Positions 1 to 6,111 of a stretch of 16,556 nucleotides of DNA are shown here, one piece after another. The translations under genes were made by a program, and so were the position numbers. The notes under the pieces are model-generated. The model did no database searches, was not told the origin of the DNA, and worked only from the letters and a program-made list of their open reading frames with translations. Numbering within the stretch: the first letter of the stretch is position 1; every line of letters begins with the position of its first letter. The stretch covers positions 1-16,556 of the forward strand of contig JALLOP010000022.1 of the NCBI GenBank assembly GCA_027718005.1, written 5' to 3'. The stretch comes from Patescibacteria group bacterium AH-259-L07. Its GTDB lineage: Bacteria; Patescibacteriota; Patescibacteriia; UBA2591; UBA6264.

Positions 1-39
1 GATAAATCCGAAAATCGACAATTCTTAAAATATGTACTA

Positions 40-171
40 TCACTCTCTTTCAAATACACCCTTTTCTATGCTCTCCTCAAATTGCTCTACCTCTTCAGAA
101 TCTAGTAAGCCTGCCTCTTTTGCAAATATAATACTGAAAAAGAAAAGCCCTGATTGACATTTTTTTATCAA
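40..171 (-). CDS. possible small protein (43 aa), TTG start
   Basis: Not recognised. The minus strand has an open frame from a TTG at 171-169 to TGA at 42-40, just downstream of the 194-484 gene on the same strand. The second half (roughly residues 17-43) is rich in Glu, Lys, Leu and Val and looks like a real amphipathic helix; the first half is Phe/Ile-rich and could be a short membrane segment. A weak GGAAG lies about 10 bases before the TTG. The frame stays open upstream into the 194-484 gene in another phase, so it could also be the tail of a frameshifted longer gene. The start is a guess. Confidence 0.3.
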   Translation of the reverse strand: MIKKCQSGLFFFSIIFAKEAGLLDSEEVEQFEESIEKGVFERE

Positions 172-193
172 CAGGACTTCTTCCCTATAGAGC

Positions 194-484
194 CTATTGT
201 ACAGGCCGAACCTTATTCAAACTTCTTTTGTGAAACACCTGATCTGGCTGGCCATCAATATGTACTATCACCTGACTTCCTCTCATGCTACATCTCTCTG
301 CCGATCTCCATTTTCTGCGGTTAAAAACCTCTATCTTGCTCTTTTTAGAGACCTCTTTCACAGATGTATCCGCTGTTTCCAATCCTTTTAAAAATATGTG
401 CACTAAGTAAAGCACGGCGAGAGAAACTATCAACGCCGCAAGAGCACCCGTCATGCTACTTCCTAATTCCATGATATATTCCAT
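194..484 (-). CDS. hypothetical single-span membrane protein (96 aa)
   Basis: Not assigned to a family. Residues about 12-33 form one strongly hydrophobic segment (Ala/Leu/Val/Ile-rich), followed by a Lys/Arg-rich stretch around 42-60 that would face the cytoplasm, then a short soluble tail. The start at 484 is supported by a strong SD site (AAGGAGG) 5 bases upstream; an in-frame ATG four codons later (472) is less well placed. A consensus promoter at 549-577 drives it, giving an untranslated leader of about 57 bases. It is divergent from the ATP synthase operon. Strong promoter, strong SD and single-gene layout mark it as an independent transcription unit; function unknown. Confidence 0.65.
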   Translation of the reverse strand: MEYIMELGSSMTGALAALIVSLAVLYLVHIFLKGLETADTSVKEVSKKSKIEVFNRRKWRSAERCSMRGSQVIVHIDGQPDQVFHKRSLNKVRPVQ

Positions 485-548
485 GATATCCTCCTTGTTT
501 GAAACATGCTTTAAAATGACACCATGCCATTTCGATTCACTAATACAT

Positions 549-577
549 AGTATATCACACTTTTATCCACTTGTCAA
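549..577 (-). promoter_or_regulatory. sigma-70 type promoter of the 194-484 gene
   Basis: On the minus strand, TTGACA (577-572), a 17-base spacer and TATACT (554-549). The spacer contains TTATCCACT on the plus strand (563-571), one base off the DnaA box consensus. Confidence 0.8.
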
Positions 578-590
578 GCAGCAGCATTGA

Positions 591-683
591 CCCGTTAGAG
601 GACTGAAGATGTAAATAACTAAACAAAGTTTATTCCTATAAAAAGGTCTGTAAAAACAAAGAAGTCTCCCATCCTCTAACGGG
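591..683. repeat. 93-bp inverted-repeat element upstream of the atp promoter
   Basis: CCCGTTAGAGGA at 591-602 is an exact inverted match to TCCTCTAACGGG at 672-683, with about 70 AT-rich bases between and no ORF. The layout resembles a miniature inverted-repeat element. It ends four bases before the -35 box of the ATP synthase promoter, so it could act as an upstream boundary. It carries no U-run, so it is not an obvious terminator. Confidence 0.6.
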
Positions 684-686
684 GAG

Positions 687-714
687 TTGCCACAAATCTA
701 TTTTTCTATATAAT
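687..714 (+). promoter_or_regulatory. promoter of the ATP synthase operon
   Basis: TTGCCA (687-692), 16-base spacer, TATAAT (709-714); transcription would start near 721, about 22 bases before atpZ/I. No other good promoter is visible upstream of the operon. Confidence 0.65.
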
Positions 715-742
715 CAATAGATAGAGTATACTAAATGGCATC

Positions 743-982
743 ATGGAAAAATCAAAACAGGAAAAATCTGTTGTATGGCAAAGTATTTCTATTGCATTAC
801 AGCTTGGCTATGCGATTGCACTACCGCTTGTTATTTTTGCCATTGGGGGCCGTCTCTTAGATAAACATTATGATTCTTCTCCTATTTTTCTTTTAACTGG
901 CGTCGTTTTATCACTTATTATTTCATCTATTTTAGTATTTATAAAAATACAAAGAATTGTTAAAGAAATGGATAAAAAATGA
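743..982 (+). CDS. atpZ: AtpZ/AtpI-family ATP synthase accessory membrane protein
   Basis: 79-residue protein with two transmembrane helices (about residues 15-37 and 47-68) joined by a short loop containing GGRLLDKH, the pattern of the small AtpZ/AtpI proteins encoded first in many atp operons. Family members are thought to help assemble the c-ring or to take part in cation supply; they are not part of the catalytic core. Its place directly before atpB and after the operon promoter supports the call. No SD precedes the ATG. The atpB start lies three bases after its TGA. AtpZ and AtpI are hard to tell apart at this length. Confidence 0.75.
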   Translation: MEKSKQEKSVVWQSISIALQLGYAIALPLVIFAIGGRLLDKHYDSSPIFLLTGVVLSLIISSILVFIKIQRIVKEMDKK

Positions 983-985
983 CAT

Positions 986-1732
986 ATGCATATTTCGTTA
1001 GCTGCTGAACATATATTTACTTTGTTTGGCTTCCCCATTACCAACACGCTTTTAATGTCATGGATTGCCATAGCTATGTTAATTATTGTTTCAATAATTG
1101 CAACCCGGAAATTACAACTCGTTCCTTCTCCATTACAAAATCTTGTTGAAAGTATTGTTGAAACAATGTTAAATTTTATAGAGAAAGTTGTTGGAGAAAA
1201 AAAACAAGCAGAACAATTTTTTCCGCTTATAGCCACCATTTTTATATTCATCCTCTTATCGAACTGGCTTGGCGTGGTTCCGGGCATTGGAACCATTGGT
1301 TTTTTTGAAGTTGATAATATGGGGAATGGCCATGAAATGTTTGTTCCTTTTTTCCGCTCAACCAATAGTGATATTAATATGACTCTCGCACTCGCGATTG
1401 TCGCAGTTATTGCAACGCAAATTTTTGGCATCACTGCAATTGGAACTTTTAAATATATTTCAAGATATATTAATTTTAAAAATCCTATCCTCACCTTTAC
1501 AGGCATTTTAGAACTTATTGCTGAAATAGCAAAATTAATTTCTTTTTCATTTCGATTATTTGGCAATATTTTTGCTGGTGAAGTGCTGTTGGTAGTGATA
1601 GCATTTTTAATTCCTTTTATTGCGCCCTTGCCTTTTATGGTATTAGAGTTATTTGTTGGATTTGTCCAGGCACTTATATTTGCTATGCTTACCTTGGTAT
1701 TTTTAAAAATCGCAACCAGTGAAACACATTAA
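986..1732 (+). CDS. atpB: F1Fo ATP synthase subunit a
   Basis: 248 residues, the usual size. Subunit a forms the two half-channels of Fo through which ions reach and leave the c-ring. Several hydrophobic helices are visible (about 15-40, 80-100, 130-155, 170-245). The diagnostic motif SFRLFGNIFAGE near residue 190 carries the essential Arg that faces the c-subunit Glu, and the last helices carry the usual PLPFMVLELFVGFVQALIF pattern. It starts three bases after the atpZ stop. The 156-base AT-rich gap that follows separates it from atpE. Confident call. Confidence 0.97.
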   Translation: MHISLAAEHIFTLFGFPITNTLLMSWIAIAMLIIVSIIATRKLQLVPSPLQNLVESIVETMLNFIEKVVGEKKQAEQFFPLIATIFIFILLSNWLGVVPGIGTIGFFEVDNMGNGHEMFVPFFRSTNSDINMTLALAIVAVIATQIFGITAIGTFKYISRYINFKNPILTFTGILELIAEIAKLISFSFRLFGNIFAGEVLLVVIAFLIPFIAPLPFMVLELFVGFVQALIFAMLTLVFLKIATSETH

Positions 1733-1888
1733 AAAAAATCAAAAATAAAATATAAAATATAAAAAACAAATATAAAAAATGAAAAAACTATTAAAACCTA
1801 AAAATCAACTGCTTCAAATATATTTTTACGTTTTTACGTTTTTGTTTTTAGTCTTTAGTTTTTAATTTTTTATTTTAGTGTAACGCTT
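1733..1888 (+). other. A-rich then T-rich low-complexity spacer before atpE
   Basis: No gene fits here. The first half is almost all A with scattered T and C; the second half is T-rich and includes two TTTTTACG units near 1824-1841. The two halves could pair loosely. In E. coli a U-rich leader before atpE enhances translation of the high-copy c subunit; a similar role here is only an inference. No SD precedes the atpE ATG. Confidence 0.45.
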
Positions 1889-2116
1889 ATGGATATTGAA
1901 GCTATAAAAATTATTGTTGCTGGAGCAACTATTGCTATTGGGGCTATATTCCCTGCTTTTTCTATTGGATGGCTTGCGGGAAAAGCAATGGAGGCAATCG
2001 GACGCAATCCTGAAGCTGCCTCTAAAATCCAAACCACAATGATACTCGCGATTGCGTTTGCAGAAGCAATTGCAATTTACGCTCTGGTAATGGCCTTGAT
2101 TATAAAGTTTGTATAA
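1889..2116 (+). CDS. atpE: F1Fo ATP synthase subunit c
   Basis: 75-residue proteolipid with two helices and a polar loop. Helix 1 (about 8-31) has a shortened small-residue motif that contains Phe-Pro (residues 21-22) where GxGxG is usual. The loop GRNP (38-41) corresponds to the R-Q/N-P loop that contacts F1. Helix 2 (about 49-73) carries the ion-binding Glu59 in FAEAIAIY. The helix-1 Gln and the Ser/Thr after the Glu that mark sodium-binding rings are absent, so proton coupling is more likely. The next gene is 140 bases away, across an inverted-repeat element that begins right after this stop codon. Confidence 0.96.
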   Translation: MDIEAIKIIVAGATIAIGAIFPAFSIGWLAGKAMEAIGRNPEAASKIQTTMILAIAFAEAIAIYALVMALIIKFV

Positions 2117-2257
2117 TCCCTCACCCAGCAGCAATAAAATACATTCGCATTTTCGAAAAAAACTGTTATTGCTGTTGGGCGTTGGATTAGAAAAGGTCGA
2201 TGTTAAACAATCTTAAAATTTTGTATTTTAGAAAATGCATTGCTACTGGGTGAGGGA
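2117..2257. repeat. 141-bp terminal-inverted-repeat element between atpE and atpF
   Basis: The 19 bases 2117-2135 (starting TCCCTCACCCAG) match the inverse of 2239-2257 with one mismatch. The left end begins at the base after the atpE stop; the right end includes the A of the atpF ATG, so the element fills the whole gap. A third, diverged inverted copy (GTTATTGCTGTTGGGCG, about 2165-2181) can pair with the left arm to make a long hairpin ending about 45 bases into the element. No ORF inside. It resembles a MITE, or a processing/attenuation hairpin setting the ratio of c to downstream subunits. Confidence 0.7.
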
Positions 2258-2763
2258 TGGAAGAACTTGTAACAAAATTAGGTGTTGAGTGGAAGCTTCT
2301 TATTGCACAAATTATCAATTTTGCAATTTTACTTTTTGTTTTAAAAAAATTTCTCTACACTCCACTGGTTAAATTTATGAATACTCGTAAAGAAAAAATA
2401 GTTTCTGGATTAGAAAAAGCGCAAAAAGCAGAAGAAGCATTTAATAAAATGCAAGAACAAAAAGAACAAGAACTTGCCAAAATTCATAATCAGGCACAAA
2501 GTATTATTGCCAAAGCAAAAGAAACAGGCGATCAAAAACAACAAGAAATCATTGCTGCTGCTGAAGAAAAAGCGCAAAAGATAATTGATGATGCAAAAAG
2601 TCAAATCAAAGTTGAAAAAGACGTAATGATAAAACAAGTAAGAAGCGATATTGCGGATCTTATTGCTGAGGCAACTTCAAAAATCTTAGAACAAGAAATG
2701 AACGAACAAAAACAAAAAGACTTAACTCGAAAAACACTTAAAGTATTAAAGAATACAGTATAA
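2257..2763 (+). CDS. atpF: F1Fo ATP synthase subunit b
   Basis: 168 residues, typical for the peripheral stalk. One N-terminal membrane helix (about 12-32) is followed by a long charged helix rich in Lys, Glu, Ala and Gln (about 40-160), the right-handed coiled coil that links Fo to the delta subunit. The pattern FLYTPLVKFMNTRKEKI after the membrane helix is characteristic. The ATG overlaps the last base of the inverted-repeat element, and the only purine-rich stretch before it (GGGTGAGGG) belongs to that element, so translation start may depend on its folding. Confidence 0.95.
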   Translation: MEELVTKLGVEWKLLIAQIINFAILLFVLKKFLYTPLVKFMNTRKEKIVSGLEKAQKAEEAFNKMQEQKEQELAKIHNQAQSIIAKAKETGDQKQQEIIAAAEEKAQKIIDDAKSQIKVEKDVMIKQVRSDIADLIAEATSKILEQEMNEQKQKDLTRKTLKVLKNTV

Positions 2764-2769
2764 ATTTTT

Positions 2770-3210
2770 ATGTCATATACATCACAACAATATGCACACG
2801 CACTATATGAATGTATTAAAGATGCAAAAAAATCCGAGATTCACCCTGTTAAATCCGACAAAGTCGGTGCGACAAAGCCGCAATTTAACAGGGTAAAAAC
2901 CTACATCAACAACCTTTATAACATTCTTGTAAAGAACAATGATGTTGTCTTGTTTAAAGAAATGCTTGATAAAGTATCCTCAATTGATAAACGAAAAAGA
3001 AATATTGTTGAGGTGATTATTATAAGCTCACATGCCCTTGATAATAATGTGTTAAAACAAATACAACAGGCTTTACCATATAAAAAAACACAAATAAAAC
3101 AAGTTATTGAGCCAAAACTAATAGGCGGAATAAAAATACAAATTGGCGATACGGTGATAGATGGATCTATTAAAAAACAGCTTAATTCATTAAAACAACA
3201 ATTGAAATAA
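2770..3210 (+). CDS. atpH: F1Fo ATP synthase subunit delta with an in-frame repeat insertion
   Basis: 146 residues, short for the family (about 175-180) even with added sequence. The N-terminal pattern YTSQQYAHALYE and the C-terminal block IGGIKIQIGDTVIDGS are the conserved ends of subunit delta (OSCP), which caps F1 and binds subunit b. Residues 25-42 do not belong to the family: they are the translation of a palindromic 52-bp repeat at 2843-2894. The insertion lies in the N-terminal helical domain, which normally contacts the alpha N-terminus, so its tolerance is notable. The gene ends two bases before atpA. Confidence 0.92.
   Translation: MSYTSQQYAHALYECIKDAKKSEIHPVKSDKVGATKPQFNRVKTYINNLYNILVKNNDVVLFKEMLDKVSSIDKRKRNIVEVIIISSHALDNNVLKQIQQALPYKKTQIKQVIEPKLIGGIKIQIGDTVIDGSIKKQLNSLKQQLK
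2843..2894. repeat. 52-bp palindromic repeat inside atpH
   Basis: Outer arms ACCCTGTTAAAT (2843-2854) and ATTTAACAGGGT (2883-2894) are exact inverse complements. Between them lie two small hairpins: CCGAC-AAA-GTCGG (2855-2867) and TGCGAC-AAA-GCCGCA (2868-2882, one mismatch). The whole can fold into a three-way junction. It is read through as 18 residues without a stop. Its end sequence recalls the CCCGTTAGAGG arms at 591-683. Confidence 0.8.
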
Positions 3211-3212
3211 AA

Positions 3213-4748
3213 ATGGCTAAAGACTATATTATTGAAGAATTAAAAAAACAAATCAAAGGATTTAAACCAGAGATCACGACTGAAACAGTAGGAAAGGTGG
3301 TAAAAATTGGAGATGGGGTTGCTACCATTGTTGGATTGAGAAATGTTATGGTATCAGAAATGTTAGAATTTCCCGAATCCCCTACAACTTCAGAGCCTAT
3401 CTACGGACTCGCACTTAATCTTGAAGAAGATAAGGTAGGAGCAGTTATTCTTGGTGAATATAAACACATAGTAGAAGGTGATGAAGTAAAATCAACAAGT
3501 AAAATTTTACAAGTACCTGTTGGTGATGCCCTTGTTGGGCGTGTTGTTAACCCTGTGGGAATGCCTCTCGATGGGAAAGGAGAAATTAAAACAAAAAACT
3601 TTTATCCTATAGAGCATGTTGCACCCCGCGTCATCACGCGAGAATCAGTAAACGCACCACTTCACACTGGTATTAAAAGTATTGATTCTATGATTCCTAT
3701 TGGCCGGGGTCAACGAGAGTTAATCATTGGCGACCGACAAATCGGGAAAACCGCACTCGTAATTGATACAATTATTAACCAATTAAAAGAACCAAAGCAA
3801 AATCGTCCTATTTGTATTTATGTTGCGATTGGCCAAAAAGATTCAAAAATAGCTAAAATTATTGCAACGTTAGAAAAAGCAGGGGCAATGGACTATACCA
3901 CGGTAGTCATCGCCTCTGCGTCTGACCCTGCCCCCTTACTTTACATCGCGCCCTACGCAGGATGTGCTATAGGAGAATACTTTATGGATAAAGGGAAAGA
4001 TGCATTAGTAATATATGATGATTTAACAAAACATGCCTGGTCATATAGACAAATCTCGCTCCTTTTACGCCGCCCGCCTGGAAGAGAAGCTTATCCTGGT
4101 GACATTTTTTATCTCCACTCCCGTCTCCTCGAGCGCGCAGCAAAACTTAATCCAGACCACGGTGGAGGATCTTTAACCGCTCTTCCAATTATTGAAACGC
4201 AAGCAGGTGATGTCTCTGCATACATTCCAACTAATGTTATCTCAATTACTGACGGCCAAATTTATTTAGAACCAGAACTATTTTATGCTGGTATTCGACC
4301 AGCATTAAATGTTGGTCTTTCCGTATCACGGGTTGGTTCAGCAGCGCAAACAAAAGCCATGAAGCGTGTTGCAGGTAAACTCAGATTGGAACTAGCGCAA
4401 TACAGAGAACTCGCTGCCTTTGTTCAGTTTGGCGCTGATCTTGATAAAGCAACGCGGGAACGGATTGAACGAGGTAAACGAGTTACTGAAATTTTAAAAC
4501 AACCTCAATACAGTCCGCTTACATTTGAAAAACAAGTAGTAATTATCTATGCAGGAGTAAATGGATTTCTTGATGACATTGAGGTAGAAAAAATCAAAGA
4601 ATTCGAACACAAATTTCTTGAATATGCAGAAAATATGCATTCTGAAACTCTTAAAAAAATTCATACAAGTAAAGATTTAGATGAAAAAACAGAAAAGCAA
4701 TTACAAAATATAATTAAAGAATTTAAAAATACTTTTTCCAAAGAATAA
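3213..4748 (+). CDS. atpA: F1Fo ATP synthase subunit alpha
   Basis: 511 residues, full length. It has the N-terminal beta-barrel (about 25-95), the nucleotide-binding domain with Walker A GDRQIGKT at 173-180, the ALVIYDDLTKHAWSYRQ segment, and the SVSRVGSAAQ motif whose Arg reaches into the catalytic site of the neighbouring beta subunit. The C-terminal helical domain is complete. Alpha binds nucleotide without hydrolysing it and forms the alpha3beta3 hexamer with AtpD. It is closely packed: two bases after atpH and six before atpG. No SD is seen. Confidence 0.98.
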   Translation: MAKDYIIEELKKQIKGFKPEITTETVGKVVKIGDGVATIVGLRNVMVSEMLEFPESPTTSEPIYGLALNLEEDKVGAVILGEYKHIVEGDEVKSTSKILQVPVGDALVGRVVNPVGMPLDGKGEIKTKNFYPIEHVAPRVITRESVNAPLHTGIKSIDSMIPIGRGQRELIIGDRQIGKTALVIDTIINQLKEPKQNRPICIYVAIGQKDSKIAKIIATLEKAGAMDYTTVVIASASDPAPLLYIAPYAGCAIGEYFMDKGKDALVIYDDLTKHAWSYRQISLLLRRPPGREAYPGDIFYLHSRLLERAAKLNPDHGGGSLTALPIIETQAGDVSAYIPTNVISITDGQIYLEPELFYAGIRPALNVGLSVSRVGSAAQTKAMKRVAGKLRLELAQYRELAAFVQFGADLDKATRERIERGKRVTEILKQPQYSPLTFEKQVVIIYAGVNGFLDDIEVEKIKEFEHKFLEYAENMHSETLKKIHTSKDLDEKTEKQLQNIIKEFKNTFSKE

Positions 4749-4754
4749 AATCAT

Positions 4755-5705
4755 ATGGAATCTCAACGAGATATAAAGCGTAGAATGCGCTCAATTAAAA
4801 ACACGCAGCAAATTACCCGTGCAATGGAAGCAGTCTCCGCAACTAAGATGCGGCGATCGCAAGAATATGTATTACATGCTCGTCCTTATGCAGAACATGC
4901 GCTCAAACTTCTTTCAAATGTAAGTGAACAAGTGTCGCAAAAGCGTCACCTCTTACTAAGAAAAAAAACGCAGACAAACAAACTATGTCTTGTTGTCATT
5001 ACCAGTGATAAAGGTTTATGTGGCGGATATAATAATAATATACTAAAAAAGGCGCATGCTTACATTCAAAAACACGATGATATTGATATTATCACGGTTG
5101 GAAAAAAAGCAAAGCAATACTTTGCTTTTCGAAATATACCCGTACATTATGAATTTACTGGTTTTGGTGATTATATAAAATTAGAACAAACACTGCCTTT
5201 TGCTGAAAAAATTATTGATATATATAAAAACGGGCAGTATAAAAAAATTATGTGTGCGTATACCAACTTTATTTCAACGCTAAAACAAGAACCTGTTATC
5301 CGCCAAGTGTTGCCAATTACAAAAACGGGGATTGAAGAAATTGTAAAAGGGATTGCACCGCAGACCGGAAGATATGCCTCTTCCCCCCTTGTCATTCCGA
5401 GCGAGCGGAGTGAGTCGAGGAAAGAACAAACTTCATCTCCATATAACTACGAATATATATTTGAACCGTCACAAGAAAGAGTACTTGACGAACTTCTACC
5501 CTTGCTAGTTAAAATTCAAATCCACCATATGATTTTAGAAACAAATGCGTCTGAACATTCTGCACGAATGATTGCAATGAAAAATGCATCTGATAATGCA
5601 GGAGAAATTCTAACAAGTCTCACCTTGTTTTATAACAAAGCGCGCCAATCTGCAATTACCAACGAAATTCTTGAGGTAATTGCGAGTCAAGAAGCACTTA
5701 AATAA
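4755..5705 (+). CDS. atpG: F1Fo ATP synthase subunit gamma with an in-frame repeat insertion
   Basis: 316 residues, somewhat longer than usual (about 285-295). The N-terminal pattern RRMRSIKNTQQITRAMEAVS and the C-terminal RMIAMKNASDNA mark the coiled-coil rotor shaft of F1; the central Rossmann-like domain includes SDKGLCGGYNNN. The extra length lies around residues 205-228, between the KQEPVIRQVLP strand and YIFEPSQERV. In it, residues 213-223 (VIPSERSESRK) translate a repeat at 5391-5422. That loop is variable in the family, which explains why the insertion is tolerated. An antisense gene separates it from atpD. Confidence 0.95.
   Translation: MESQRDIKRRMRSIKNTQQITRAMEAVSATKMRRSQEYVLHARPYAEHALKLLSNVSEQVSQKRHLLLRKKTQTNKLCLVVITSDKGLCGGYNNNILKKAHAYIQKHDDIDIITVGKKAKQYFAFRNIPVHYEFTGFGDYIKLEQTLPFAEKIIDIYKNGQYKKIMCAYTNFISTLKQEPVIRQVLPITKTGIEEIVKGIAPQTGRYASSPLVIPSERSESRKEQTSSPYNYEYIFEPSQERVLDELLPLLVKIQIHHMILETNASEHSARMIAMKNASDNAGEILTSLTLFYNKARQSAITNEILEVIASQEALK
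5391..5422. repeat. interspersed repeat (CATTCCGAGCGAGCGGAG type) inside atpG
   Basis: GTCATTCCGAGCGAGCGGAG followed by TGAGTCGAGGAA. From memory this matches a short repeat often seen in many bacterial genomes, including CPR, and its translation VIPSERSESR is a common contaminating peptide in predicted proteins. Its GC content differs sharply from the surrounding gene. Confidence 0.7.
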
Positions 5706-5712
5706 TAAAGAA

Positions 5713-5742
5713 GCCGTCAGTTTTTGTTAAAATCCTGACAGC
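5713..5742 (-). terminator. weak terminator-like hairpin after the antisense gene
   Basis: GCCGTCAG (5713-5720) and CTGACAGC (5735-5742) pair with one mismatch around a 14-base loop. Read on the minus strand the hairpin is followed by TTCTTTATT, placing it as a weak terminator for the 5763-6056 gene. On the plus strand it directly follows the atpG stop. Confidence 0.35.
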
Positions 5743-5762
5743 CCCTATTATTGCTAGCCCTC

Positions 5763-6056
5763 CTATTGGGCACTGATTGTTTCCCTGGCATACCGAGCGG
5801 CTTCACAAGGTGCTGCACCACTATTAAACGCCTCTTCAAACGCACCCGCAAACTCTTCTAATTCCTTGTGATCCTCGGGATGCAACCTTTCATAACATGG
5901 GTCGCACGTCAATTGATCATCAGGGTCATCCGGGCCTCCAAGTCCCCAACCCCAAACGGGCAGATCACTAGAAATATCGTCTAGCAGCATACCACATTCG
6001 CAACATCTCCATTCTCCATAGGCATCACATTGACACGAATCATCCGTTTCACACAT
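5763..6056 (-). CDS. antisense cysteine-rich, probable zinc-binding small protein (97 aa)
   Basis: Family not recognised. Cysteines at 2, 8, 10, 18, 19, 21, 51 and 54 include two CxxC pairs (C18-C21 in WRCCECG; C51-C54 in LTCDPCYERL), the spacing of a zinc ribbon or treble-clef finger. The middle (26-47) is acidic and Gly/Trp/Pro-rich; the C-terminus (62-97) is a charged helix. It lies opposite to the ATP synthase operon, between atpG and atpD, with its own consensus promoter, a perfect AGGAGG 7 bases before the ATG and a weak terminator. It is clearly more GC-rich than its neighbours, which suggests recent acquisition. Confidence 0.7.
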   Translation of the reverse strand: MCETDDSCQCDAYGEWRCCECGMLLDDISSDLPVWGWGLGGPDDPDDQLTCDPCYERLHPEDHKELEEFAGAFEEAFNSGAAPCEAARYARETISAQ

Positions 6057-6082
6057 CTTATTTCCTCCTCTTTATTATTATA

Positions 6083-6111
6083 AGTATAACATATTTTTTA
6101 AAAAATGTCAA
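6083..6111 (-). promoter_or_regulatory. promoter of the antisense gene, overlapping the atpD start
   Basis: On the minus strand TTGACA (6111-6106), 17-base spacer, TATACT (6088-6083). The -35 box covers the second and third bases of the atpD ATG and the codon that follows. Confidence 0.8.

Noticed and set aside
868..1566. 232-codon open frame antisense to atpB
   Set aside because: The plus strand encodes an unambiguous subunit a; the antisense frame has no SD, promoter or family motifs.
1889..2116. Sodium-specific c-ring
   Set aside because: The helix-1 Gln and the Ser/Thr after Glu59 that mark sodium binding are missing.
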